Source of the DNA: Desulfosarcina ovata subsp. ovata
GTDB taxonomy: Bacteria; Desulfobacterota; Desulfobacteria; Desulfobacterales; Desulfosarcinaceae
Length of the DNA stretch: 64,000 bases
NCBI RefSeq assembly: GCF_009689005.1
Contig: NZ_AP021879.1
Location: 4,154,001-4,218,000 of the forward strand
Reading direction: 5' to 3'
In this document: one piece after another, positions 32,875-39,824 of the stretch
Position numbering within the stretch: position 1 is the first letter of the stretch
How the letters are laid out: each line of letters opens with the position of its first letter
Notes under the pieces: generated by a model
Told to the model about the DNA's origin: nothing
Database searches by the model: none
What the model saw: only the letters and a program-made list of their open reading frames with translations
Program-made: the position numbers and the translations under genes

Positions 32875-34974
32875 GTGACGGAATCAATCCAAAACCACCG
32901 ACCGCTGCGGATTGCCCACGAGTTGCCGCGTAGAATACGCATTCATTACCCTCGTCTTTTCGACCCGTTGTTGGACACCGCCTACCTTCAGGCGATGATC
33001 GAGAACCTGCCGGGGATCGTGCGGGCGAGGATCAACCGTCGGGGTGGCAGCATTGTCGTCGAGTATGATGGCTCTCCGGAAAGCCGCAATAAACTTCTCG
33101 ACACCCTGCGTGATCTGCCCGCTGAAACCTATGCCCATGCCGATCTCAATGGTTCGATGGCACCCGAGCTGGCCGATGTATTCCTCAAGGGAGCCCTGAC
33201 CCTGGCGAGCCTGAAAACGCCGTTGGAAGTATCGGCACCACTAAGCCTGCTTTTAGGGTTGCCAATCCTTCTTAAAGGGTTGGACACGTTGTTCAGTCAA
33301 GGCATCAAGGTGGAAACCCTTGATGCCGCCGCCGTCGGTTTGTCCCTGGCCCGCTGCGATTTCTTTACCGCGAATTCCATCGTTACCTTGCTGACCCTGG
33401 GTGAACACCTGGAGGCCAGCTCGGAAAACCGTTCGACAGAACTACTCAAAAGCCTGCTGCGACCGCAGGTTGAGCATGTCTGGATGGAACGTGGCGGGGA
33501 AGAGGTGCGCGTGCCCATCACCCAGGTGGTCGTCGGCGACCGGGTCATCTGCGGTCCTGGTGACATCATACCGGTGGACGGTACGGTCGCTGATGGCGAA
33601 GCCTCGGTAAACCAGAGTTCCATAACCGGCGAATCGGTTTCCGTGCACCTTTATCCCGGAAAAGAGGTCCTCTCCGGTTCCGTGGTGGAAGAGGGACGGA
33701 TGATTATCAGGGCCGAGCGGGTGGGGGCGGAGACGAGCATGGCCCGTATCACGCGCTATATGGAAAATTCCCTGCGCATGAAATCCGCATCCCAGACCCA
33801 TAGCGCCGAGCTGGCCGACCGCCTGGTGCCGGTCACCCTGGCCCTGGGTATGGCGATCTTTCTTCTCACCGGGGATATGACCCGGGCCACCGCCGTATTG
33901 ACCGTCGATTACTCATGCGCAATCAAGCTGGCCAATCCCGTGGCCGTGAAGACGGCTATGTATGATGCCGCCCGTGGCGGGGTGCTGGTCAAGGGGGCCC
34001 AGGCGCTGGATGCCCTCGCCGCTGTCGACACCCTCGTACTCGATAAAACCGGTACCCTGACCAATGGAGTGCTGAATGTAACCGATGTCATTCCCACTGG
34101 TAAACTGACACCCGATGCACTATTGGCCCTGACGGCTGCCGCGGAGCAGCATTACGCCCATCCGGTGGCCCATGCGGTGGTGCGGGCCGCCGAGGAGCGC
34201 GGGCTGAAACTGCCGGCCATGTCCAACGTTGACTATATCGTGGCCCATGGCGTATCCGCCTATGTCGACGATGAACGGGTGCTGGCGGGCAGCCTGCATT
34301 TTCTGCAGGATGACGAACATGTGGATTGCAGCGGTGTCAGTGAGCTGGCTGATCGGTTGCGTCGTGAGGGCAGTAACCTGTTATATGTCAGCCGGTCCGG
34401 AATTCTGGAGGGGGTGATCGCATTCCGGGACGATCTGCGGCCCGAAGCTCCCGCGGTTCTTCGTGGTTTAAAGGCTACCGGTATTCGTCGCATCATCGTG
34501 ATCACCGGGGATCACAGGGACACGGCCCAGGCGGTCATCGGGCAGCTCAACGATGTCAGCGAACTGCACTGGGAGATGAAACCGGAAGACAAATCCCGGA
34601 TCGTCAAGGACCTCAAGGATGAGGGCGGAGGGGTGGCTTTCGTGGGTGATGGTGTCAACGACGCGCCGGCCATGATCACCGCCCAGGTGGGAATCTGCAT
34701 GCCCGGTGGATCGAACCTGGCCAAGGAAGCGGCCATGGTGCTCCTTCTGGAAGACGATCTGGATGGCTTGCTGAAGGCCCGTCAGGTAGCGACCCACACG
34801 CGGATGGTAATCGACAATTGTTTCAAGTCCGCCGTTGGGTTCAACTCCATCGTTTTGTTGCTGGCGACCTTGGGTCTCCTCCCGCCGGTTGCCTCGGCAT
34901 TATTGCACAACCTGAGTACGGTAAGCATTTTGGGATATGCCGCCTTGGGCAATCGTTCGACCGCCAGGGGATAG
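32875..34974 (+). CDS. fezB: P1B-type ATPase 3, SCA-type metal site, FezB-like candidate
   Basis: A 699-residue P1B ATPase starting at a GTG. Residues 1-85 form an HMA2-like domain with IAHELPRRIRIHYPRL. The actuator has TGES; the core has LDKTGTLT, YAHPVAHAV, ITGDHRDTA and GDGVNDAPAM. The metal-site helix reads DYSCAIKLANP instead of a CPC motif. Absence of CPC with SCA in its place separates it from Cu and Zn pumps and is what I expect of the P1B-6 group, which includes FezB, the ATPase needed for ferrosome formation. It ends the main operon of small membrane proteins. The symbol is by inference. Confidence 0.82.
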   Translation: MTESIQNHRPLRIAHELPRRIRIHYPRLFDPLLDTAYLQAMIENLPGIVRARINRRGGSIVVEYDGSPESRNKLLDTLRDLPAETYAHADLNGSMAPELADVFLKGALTLASLKTPLEVSAPLSLLLGLPILLKGLDTLFSQGIKVETLDAAAVGLSLARCDFFTANSIVTLLTLGEHLEASSENRSTELLKSLLRPQVEHVWMERGGEEVRVPITQVVVGDRVICGPGDIIPVDGTVADGEASVNQSSITGESVSVHLYPGKEVLSGSVVEEGRMIIRAERVGAETSMARITRYMENSLRMKSASQTHSAELADRLVPVTLALGMAIFLLTGDMTRATAVLTVDYSCAIKLANPVAVKTAMYDAARGGVLVKGAQALDALAAVDTLVLDKTGTLTNGVLNVTDVIPTGKLTPDALLALTAAAEQHYAHPVAHAVVRAAEERGLKLPAMSNVDYIVAHGVSAYVDDERVLAGSLHFLQDDEHVDCSGVSELADRLRREGSNLLYVSRSGILEGVIAFRDDLRPEAPAVLRGLKATGIRRIIVITGDHRDTAQAVIGQLNDVSELHWEMKPEDKSRIVKDLKDEGGGVAFVGDGVNDAPAMITAQVGICMPGGSNLAKEAAMVLLLEDDLDGLLKARQVATHTRMVIDNCFKSAVGFNSIVLLLATLGLLPPVASALLHNLSTVSILGYAALGNRSTARG

Positions 34975-35185
34975 GGTGCGCTCCCGACTTACGCGCTTTT
35001 GCCTTTCTGCTTTTCTGTTCATCAATCACTGTTTACCATTCACCGATTTTCCCCTCTCTGTTTCATCCCGTCTCCCATTCCTGTTTCTGATCTCAAGTTC
35101 GATTCTCCATTTCTAACGCGCCGATCGTCTTTCTCACAGGATAACCGCAGTTTTGACTTTTTTTACGTGACCATTAAAAAAATAC

Positions 35186-35214
35186 TTGACGCTAAAGTGG
35201 CAAGTATTTATATA
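35186..35214 (+). promoter_or_regulatory. Sigma-70-type promoter with an inverted repeat over -35 and spacer
   Basis: TTGACG, a 17-bp spacer, then TATATA. The sequence ACTTGAC...GGCAAGT (35184-35205) makes an inverted repeat with one mismatch that covers the -35 and most of the spacer, a likely repressor site. It drives the gene set that starts at 35281. The rest of 34975-35280 is a pyrimidine-rich tract with no gene. Confidence 0.7.
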
Positions 35215-35280
35215 AGTGTCATGGAATCGTAACACTGTATGGTTTTAATTGCACAAAGTGCCAGATTAGGAGGTGATACC

Positions 35281-35508
35281 ATGATTAGAGCAATTTTGAG
35301 TTTTACGGCCGGTTTTGTCGTTGGCGGATTAGTGGTCAACAGTGGAAGTGCCAAAAAATTCAAGGCAGTTGCCGCAGACAAGGCCTCGAAGCTAAAGGAT
35401 GCGGCTTGTGAAAATGCCGTCAAAGTGAAGTCGGCGACCCAAAAAGCCGCTGCCGCCGTGCGTGAGGAGTTTTCCAGTAAGAAGGAGGAGGTAAAGGAAA
35501 GCGCCTAA
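35281..35508 (+). CDS. Small one-helix protein, DUF6110-like
   Basis: A 75-residue protein with one N-terminal membrane helix (MIRAILSFTAGFVVGGLVV) and a long amphipathic Lys/Ala/Glu helix. The layout is like DUF6110 proteins found beside FeoB and P1B ATPases in anaerobes; this is resemblance only. AGGAGGTGATACC gives a strong ribosome site. It is the first gene behind the promoter at 35186. Confidence 0.75.
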   Translation: MIRAILSFTAGFVVGGLVVNSGSAKKFKAVAADKASKLKDAACENAVKVKSATQKAAAAVREEFSSKKEEVKESA

Positions 35509-35590
35509 CCGTTTCGGCGAATATAATGACGGGTCGCTCTGCAAAACGATATCAGTGGAGCGAACCCAAAAACAAAAAGGAGGTGATGAT

Positions 35591-35716
35591 ATGCATTTAC
35601 CACTGCTTTTTAGCCCTTTGGGGTGGGTTGTCCTAGGCGCTTCCGGTTACCTGCTGTACAAAGCGGGTAAAAAATCCGGACAAAAGGAAACCGAAAAGAA
35701 AACCGAGAAGGCATGA
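35591..35716 (+). CDS. 41-residue membrane peptide
   Basis: MHLPLLFSPLGWVVLGASGY, then LLYKAGKKSGQ and a KETEKKTEKA tail: one membrane helix with a basic cytoplasmic end. AAGGAGGTGATGAT precedes the ATG. It has the same helix-plus-charged-tail design as its neighbours. No family is recognised. Confidence 0.65.
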   Translation: MHLPLLFSPLGWVVLGASGYLLYKAGKKSGQKETEKKTEKA

Positions 35717-35779
35717 TCGATCGTTTAAAAAAGCGAACAAGGAACGAGTCAGATTTTTGTGCTGTGCGGAAAGGTATGC

Positions 35780-36229
35780 ATGGAACTTGTACTGAGCAAG
35801 GAAATCGCCGACATCAGAGCACGCTATGGACTATCGCTGGCGCAATTCGGCACTCTGGTCGGGGCGCCGGCCACCTCGGTCAAACGATGGGAAGCTGGTG
35901 TCGATCCCCGGGAACAATTTTTTTTTCAGCTCTATTTGGTGGTGGGGCTCATCAAGGACCCGGATGAAGTCTTCTACGATTTGGGCCGCCAGGGAATATC
36001 TCTGAACAAGGCGCAATGGGACGTATTCGCCAACCTGGTCAAGGGGGCGGATCATAGTATTGACCTGGCCGCCGAAATCGGACTGGACTCACCGGAAGTG
36101 GGGCAGGCCCTGGTGACGGGCGTTCGTGGCCTTTTAACCCTGATTGCCGGATCGTTTGCGGCCAAAAATGCATTGGGCGATAAATTCAGTGCATCCTTGG
36201 CCACCAGGATAGCAACCTTATTGAAATGA
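35780..36229 (+). CDS. XRE-type helix-turn-helix protein
   Basis: A 149-residue protein. Residues about 5-60 are a lambda-repressor-like helix-turn-helix (IADIRARYGLSLAQFGTLVGAPATSVKRWEAGV). The rest is helical, with a moderately hydrophobic segment near the C-terminus (VTGVRGLLTLIAGSFAAKNALGD). GGAAAGG six bases before the ATG at 35780 favours this start over one at 35759. It may read the inverted repeat at the 35186 promoter and so regulate its own operon; this is inference. The YaaW-like gene follows by seven bases. Confidence 0.75.
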   Translation: MELVLSKEIADIRARYGLSLAQFGTLVGAPATSVKRWEAGVDPREQFFFQLYLVVGLIKDPDEVFYDLGRQGISLNKAQWDVFANLVKGADHSIDLAAEIGLDSPEVGQALVTGVRGLLTLIAGSFAAKNALGDKFSASLATRIATLLK

Positions 36230-36236
36230 GGAACGC

Positions 36237-37055
36237 ATGTCGGAAATCAAACTCAGGGAACCGGATCCCGATCTTATTCCCCTTCTAAGGAAATGCAGCA
36301 GCGAGGAACTGGATAACCTGGTTGGCTATCTTACCCAAAAGGGCGGGGTTTCCTCGCAATTGAAAAGCACCAGGGCATACCGCCAGTGGTGTCCTGACCA
36401 CAGCAAGTATGCGGATGAGATTATCGCCGAAATCCAAAAGTATGGGGGCAATACGATTTTCAATATCGCCCGCGGCGGGGTAGGGGTGACCTACCGGGAT
36501 ATCGTCTTGAAGGTGGCCTCCCGCCTCAAGGTCAAGACCGCCAAGGACGAGCCCATTGACCGGATTGAAGAAAAACTGCTGATGAAGGTGCTGGAAAAAT
36601 CCTGGGAGAAAATGAGTGACAAGGAAAAAAAGACATTGATCGAGGGCATCATGCCCGAGACGGGTGTCGACGATTTGCCCAAGGAGTTCCCCACAGCGCT
36701 TTTGAAAGCCGCCATCATCGCCGGCGGCGGTATCGTTTCCTACCGGCTTTCGCTGATCGTGGCCGGTGCCGTGGCCCGGGCCTCCCTTGAACGGGGGATT
36801 GCTTTTGTGGCCGGCACTTCACTGGCCCGCTGGTCCGCCGCCTTTGCCGGCGCCGTGGGCTTGGGACTCACCGCGTTGTGGACCCTTTTCGATGTTTTGG
36901 GGCCGGCGTATCGGGTACTGGTCCCCTGTGTGCTGCATATTTCCATGTTACGGCAGCTTCATGCGCTGCGCGACAGCGGCCTTGATCCTCAGCAGATGCC
37001 GGCCGGAAGCGAGGGGACGGAAAGAAGGGAAATCCTTTTTCGTAAATTCTCCTGA
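36237..37055 (+). CDS. YaaW/UPF0174-type protein
   Basis: A 272-residue protein. The N-terminal part (DLIPLLRKCSSEELDNLVGYLTQKG) matches the DUF3944/YaaW opening, and NTIFNIARGGVGVTYRDIVLKVASRLKV matches the family core. The C-terminal third has hydrophobic Ala/Gly segments (AAIIAGGGIVSYRLSLIVAGAVA and WSAAFAGAVGLGLTALWTLFDVLG), so it may insert into or coat a membrane. The biochemical role of the family is unknown. It is in one operon with the small membrane proteins and the HTH protein. Confidence 0.8.
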   Translation: MSEIKLREPDPDLIPLLRKCSSEELDNLVGYLTQKGGVSSQLKSTRAYRQWCPDHSKYADEIIAEIQKYGGNTIFNIARGGVGVTYRDIVLKVASRLKVKTAKDEPIDRIEEKLLMKVLEKSWEKMSDKEKKTLIEGIMPETGVDDLPKEFPTALLKAAIIAGGGIVSYRLSLIVAGAVARASLERGIAFVAGTSLARWSAAFAGAVGLGLTALWTLFDVLGPAYRVLVPCVLHISMLRQLHALRDSGLDPQQMPAGSEGTERREILFRKFS

Positions 37056-37095
37056 CATGGTTGTTGTCCGATGTGTTTTATAGATAAAAAATTAT

Positions 37096-37124
37096 TTGAA
37101 ACTTCTATTTTCATGATGTATAAA
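37096..37124 (+). promoter_or_regulatory. Sigma-70-type promoter of the multi-FeoA gene
   Basis: TTGAAA, 17-bp spacer, TATAAA. The predicted start of transcription falls at about 37131, the same position as the ATG, which implies a leaderless mRNA. Confidence 0.65.
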
Positions 37125-37130
37125 AATTGA

Positions 37131-37856
37131 ATGAAGATTTCTTTGACCCACGCGCCGTTTGACCGCCAACTGATTATAAGCGACATCACCGAAGCCGGGG
37201 TGGAGACATTGCTGTCACGCCTGGGGCTTTTCCGGGGTGACAAGTTTGTTCGCGAAGACGAAGAAGTGCTTCTGCACCCGGTGCGTTTGCGCGGCGAAAA
37301 AGGAGAAGTTGTTCTGGGCGGCGGCATGGCCACCCGCGTGATCGTGCATTTGGACGATGGCCGCCGTATGCCGCTGACGGATATGCGTACCGGTCAGCGT
37401 GGGCATATCGAGGGGACCACCTGTTCCGCCAATTTGACCGAGGCTTTGAATGTACTGGGGCTGAATGAAGATGAGGAAGTCGTCTATCTTCGCCAACTGC
37501 CAAGCATGGATTATACCGTCGCTGTCGGCAAGAGTGGTAGGGCCGTAAGCATCCAGGAAGGCATGGCCGCCAAAATTTGGGGACGCATCGGCGAGCGACG
37601 TCTGCAGTTTGTTTCCGCCGGCAAGGGGCAACCTTTTTTCGTGGAAAAGATCCTTGGTGGATTACGTTCGACAAAGGCCCTCGAAGAAAAGGGAATTGCA
37701 GTGGGGCACACCATTAACCTCGAAGCGGTTGCGCCGGCGCAAATTTTCAACATGGCCGTCCAGGAAGCTGTCGTAATCAGTACCGATGATGGTCTACACC
37801 TTCACTTACGGCCCGGACAGGCGGAGCGTATTCTGGTCGAACCCATGGAACCATAA
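37131..37856 (+). CDS. Multi-FeoA-domain cytoplasmic protein
   Basis: A 241-residue protein built from two or three FeoA-like SH3 units. Unit 1 spans about residues 10-85 (DITEAGVETLLSRLGLFRGDKF ... VILGGGMATRVIVH-like strand pattern). Unit 2 spans about 85-160 (LTDMRTGQRGHIEGTT, LNVLGLNEDEEVVYLRQLP). Unit 3, about 160-241, is more diverged and ends in GLHLHLRPGQAERILVEP. FeoA units bind FeoB or act as metal-linked regulators. There is no ribosome site at the ATG; the promoter position suggests leaderless translation. It may tune Fe2+ delivery to the compartment. Confidence 0.8.
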   Translation: MKISLTHAPFDRQLIISDITEAGVETLLSRLGLFRGDKFVREDEEVLLHPVRLRGEKGEVVLGGGMATRVIVHLDDGRRMPLTDMRTGQRGHIEGTTCSANLTEALNVLGLNEDEEVVYLRQLPSMDYTVAVGKSGRAVSIQEGMAAKIWGRIGERRLQFVSAGKGQPFFVEKILGGLRSTKALEEKGIAVGHTINLEAVAPAQIFNMAVQEAVVISTDDGLHLHLRPGQAERILVEPMEP

Positions 37857-37951
37857 CTTCAGCCGCAACATGGATCACATGCACAGCAGGGACAAATGAC
37901 CACTACAGCATTCAATATCAGGTGTGATTTCTCCCGCCTGAAGAAAAACGA

Positions 37952-37980
37952 TTGACAGAAAGATATAATAAAGTTATAAG
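37952..37980 (+). promoter_or_regulatory. Sigma-70-type promoter of the STAS-like gene
   Basis: TTGACA, 17-bp spacer, TATAAG. Transcription should start near 37987, giving a leader of about 145 nt that contains the conserved element described next. Confidence 0.75.
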
Positions 37981-37991
37981 TATCTATCAAG

Positions 37992-38109
37992 TATAGGCTC
38001 CGTAAAGTACGGAGTGCTAAAGTCTTACGACGATCGGGCAATATCGCTCGCGATTGGCAGTGAAGGCGCGTGGAAACCGATGAAACGGTTCACCCATGCG
38101 CCTTTTTTT
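37992..38109 (+). promoter_or_regulatory. Structured leader with terminator (copy 2 of the three-copy element)
   Basis: A CTCCGTA-AAG-TACGGAG hairpin is followed by GTCTTACG (38022-38029), a 29-nt segment able to pair ATCG/CGAT, and AGTGAAGGCG (38059-38068). The last bases enter a terminator stem (GGCGCGTGG with CCCATGCGCC, inner AAACCG/CGGTT) ending in seven T. The TTG start of the gene lies 21 bases after the T-run, so read-through is needed for expression. Confidence 0.72.
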
Positions 38110-38130
38110 ATCAACACAAGGAGAAGATCA

Positions 38131-38520
38131 TTGAATTCGAATTTCCAAATCGCTTTGCGTCACAGTGCCGGAAACCTGCATGTCAACCTTTGGGGAGAGT
38201 TCAACGGGATGTGTGCCTGGGAATTGCTTAAGATTCTCAAACAAAACGGTGGCTCAGGGCGGGTGTTTGTCAATACCCAGGCGATCCGGCATGTGGCCGG
38301 TGATGGTGTCGATCTGTTTCGCACCCATATGGCCCACCGGCAGATTCCACAGGATTGGCTCTACTTCAAGGGGAAAAAGGGTTTTACAATCGCTCCCAGC
38401 GGCAGCCGGGTGCTGATCTGCCGCAAAGGAAGCGCACCCATCGCTGAACGACCCGGGACGTCGAAGAAAAGCATCAAGATAGTAAGAGCCTGTTTGAGAA
38501 GTCTGGATCAGGCTCGATAA
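38131..38520 (+). CDS. STAS-like small protein, 3' end formed by a repeat element
   Basis: A 129-residue protein starting at TTG after AAGGAGAAG. The core (HSAGNLHVNLWGEFNGMCAWELLKILKQNGGSGRVFVNTQAIRHV) has the strand-helix pattern of STAS-like domains. FKGKKGFTIAPSGSRVLICRKGS follows. Similar proteins sit near feo genes in related genomes to my knowledge, but the function is unknown. The last 12 codons (VRACLRSLDQAR) and the stop lie inside the MITE-like element at 38485-38628, so the natural C-terminus has been replaced. Expression is under the leader just upstream. Confidence 0.7.
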   Translation: MNSNFQIALRHSAGNLHVNLWGEFNGMCAWELLKILKQNGGSGRVFVNTQAIRHVAGDGVDLFRTHMAHRQIPQDWLYFKGKKGFTIAPSGSRVLICRKGSAPIAERPGTSKKSIKIVRACLRSLDQAR

Positions 38521-38628
38521 CAAGGCGGAAAGTGGGTCGAAAGCGGAGCATATAGGTAATATGTGAGCATTTTGAGACACTTTCTAACGCCGTTAGCGGG
38601 CCTTAGACGGATTTATCAAACAGGCTCT
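38485..38628. repeat. 144-bp MITE-like element
   Basis: Terminal inverted repeats AGAGCCTGTTTGA/TCAAACAGGCTCT, with internal complementarity. It supplies the stop codon of the STAS-like gene and then separates that gene from the flavodoxin. Confidence 0.75.
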
Positions 38629-38672
38629 AAGAAAATTTAGTGCTGCCCCATTATCGACAAAAGGAGACCACA

Positions 38673-39122
38673 ATGAAAAAGGCACTGATTATTTATGGCT
38701 CGACCACCGGTAACACAGAAGACATGGCCGGCATGGTCAAGGCGGAGTTTGAACAGGCGGATTTCGAAGTGGAAGTAAAAGAGGTGACCCAGGCGGCTGT
38801 TGCGGACCTGACCGCCGATCATGATCTGCTTCTGCTCGGGTGCCCGGCCTACGGTGACGATGAAATCGAGCTTCAGGAGGATTTCGCCGGGTTTTATGAG
38901 AAACTCAACGGTATCCAACTCAACGGAAAGCCTTTTGCCGTCTTTGCCCCCGGAGACAGCACCTACGAACATTTTTGCGGATCGGTGGATATGCTCGAAG
39001 ATAAGATGAACGATCTTGGCGGCAAGATGGTAAACGACGGTCTTAAGATTGATGGCGACCCAACCGACGCCGAAGGAGAAATCGAAACCTGGGTCGAGTC
39101 GACTGCCGCTTCCGTCGGATAA
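38673..39122 (+). CDS. Flavodoxin
   Basis: A 149-residue FMN electron carrier. It has the phosphate loop IYGSTTGNTEDMA, the first isoalloxazine loop LLLGCPAYGDDEIE and the second loop FAPGDSTYEHFCGSVD. Flavodoxin replaces ferredoxin when iron is short and donates electrons in reductive steps. Its place at the end of the iron island suggests iron-responsive use or electron supply for Fe(III) release. AAGGAGACC sits before the ATG at 38673; the frame is open upstream but only into the repeat. Confidence 0.93.
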   Translation: MKKALIIYGSTTGNTEDMAGMVKAEFEQADFEVEVKEVTQAAVADLTADHDLLLLGCPAYGDDEIELQEDFAGFYEKLNGIQLNGKPFAVFAPGDSTYEHFCGSVDMLEDKMNDLGGKMVNDGLKIDGDPTDAEGEIETWVESTAASVG

Positions 39123-39139
39123 TTGTGGCATATGTTTGG

Positions 39140-39218
39140 AACCCTACAACGTCGCTTGATTCTTTAAGGCTCGCTATGGTTGGCAGTGGCCTTCTTGAAT
39201 CGGTGACGTTGTAGGGTT
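39140..39218 (+). terminator. Long hairpin after flavodoxin, probable terminator
   Basis: A 14-bp perfect outer stem AACCCTACAACGTC/GACGTTGTAGGGTT, with further pairing inside (TTGATTCTTTAAGG with CCTTCTTGAATC). A TTTT/TTT tract follows. The hairpin is long for a terminator and might also be a dispersed repeat. Confidence 0.55.
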
Positions 39219-39243
39219 TTGGGTTTGCCTGATTATTTTCAGT

Positions 39244-39347
39244 ATAGCATTCAAGATAATGTTTTTGGGCTGCGTTATCGGTCGTCGCAGTATGACAATA
39301 CGGCTTCCTCCCTCTGGCCTTGCCAAAAATATTATCTTAAATGCTAT
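39244..39347. repeat. 104-bp palindromic repeat, copy B
   Basis: Inverted copy of the element at 30641-30746. Ends are ATAGCATTCAAGATAATG and its near-complement; the interior TTATCGGTCGTCGCAGTATG is shared. It marks the far edge of the iron island. Confidence 0.8.
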
Positions 39348-39452
39348 ATGATGCTATTTTAGATCACGGTAACAAAACCACCAATCGTAACACTCATATT
39401 GATCCGAGCGTTTTTTGCTTCTTCATGACTTTGAGGCGGCGGAACGATCACT

Positions 39453-39662
39453 TTGTCCCCGATCAGTTTCGATCAAATGGTCACCATCCATTTGAAAAAA
39501 GCGTTGGCCATGACCGGCGGAAAAATATACGGGAAAGGCGGTGCCGCTGAAATTCTGGGGATGAAGCCGACCACCCTGCAAAGTAAGGCGATTGGCGGAA
39601 AAGAATATACCAGGCTGCGTAGGATTTTCATTCGTATTCAAGGCGGGCTTTTTTACGCATAG
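39453..39662 (+). pseudogene. Remnant of a sigma-54 activator C-terminus (Fis-type HTH)
   Basis: The reading frame encodes VTIHLKKALAMTGGKIYGKGGAAEILGMKPTTLQSKA, the standard DNA-binding tail of FhlA/NorR-type activators, after which the sequence degenerates. No AAA domain is present upstream, and the preceding residues fall in another frame. It is a decayed gene end. The rest of 39348-39824 holds nothing else I can support. Confidence 0.7.
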
Positions 39663-39824
39663 TGGGGCTATGTGTAGAAACGCCCAACGCAGAAGACGGA
39701 TGAAAAGACAAGCAGGCGGGTATATTCTTTGACAGAAATCGCCTAAATTAAAAAAGTACGGCGTTCAGTAAAACGGGCCCCTTCGGTTGCCGGAAATGAA
39801 GGCCGTGCTCAAAGCGGTATTCCA

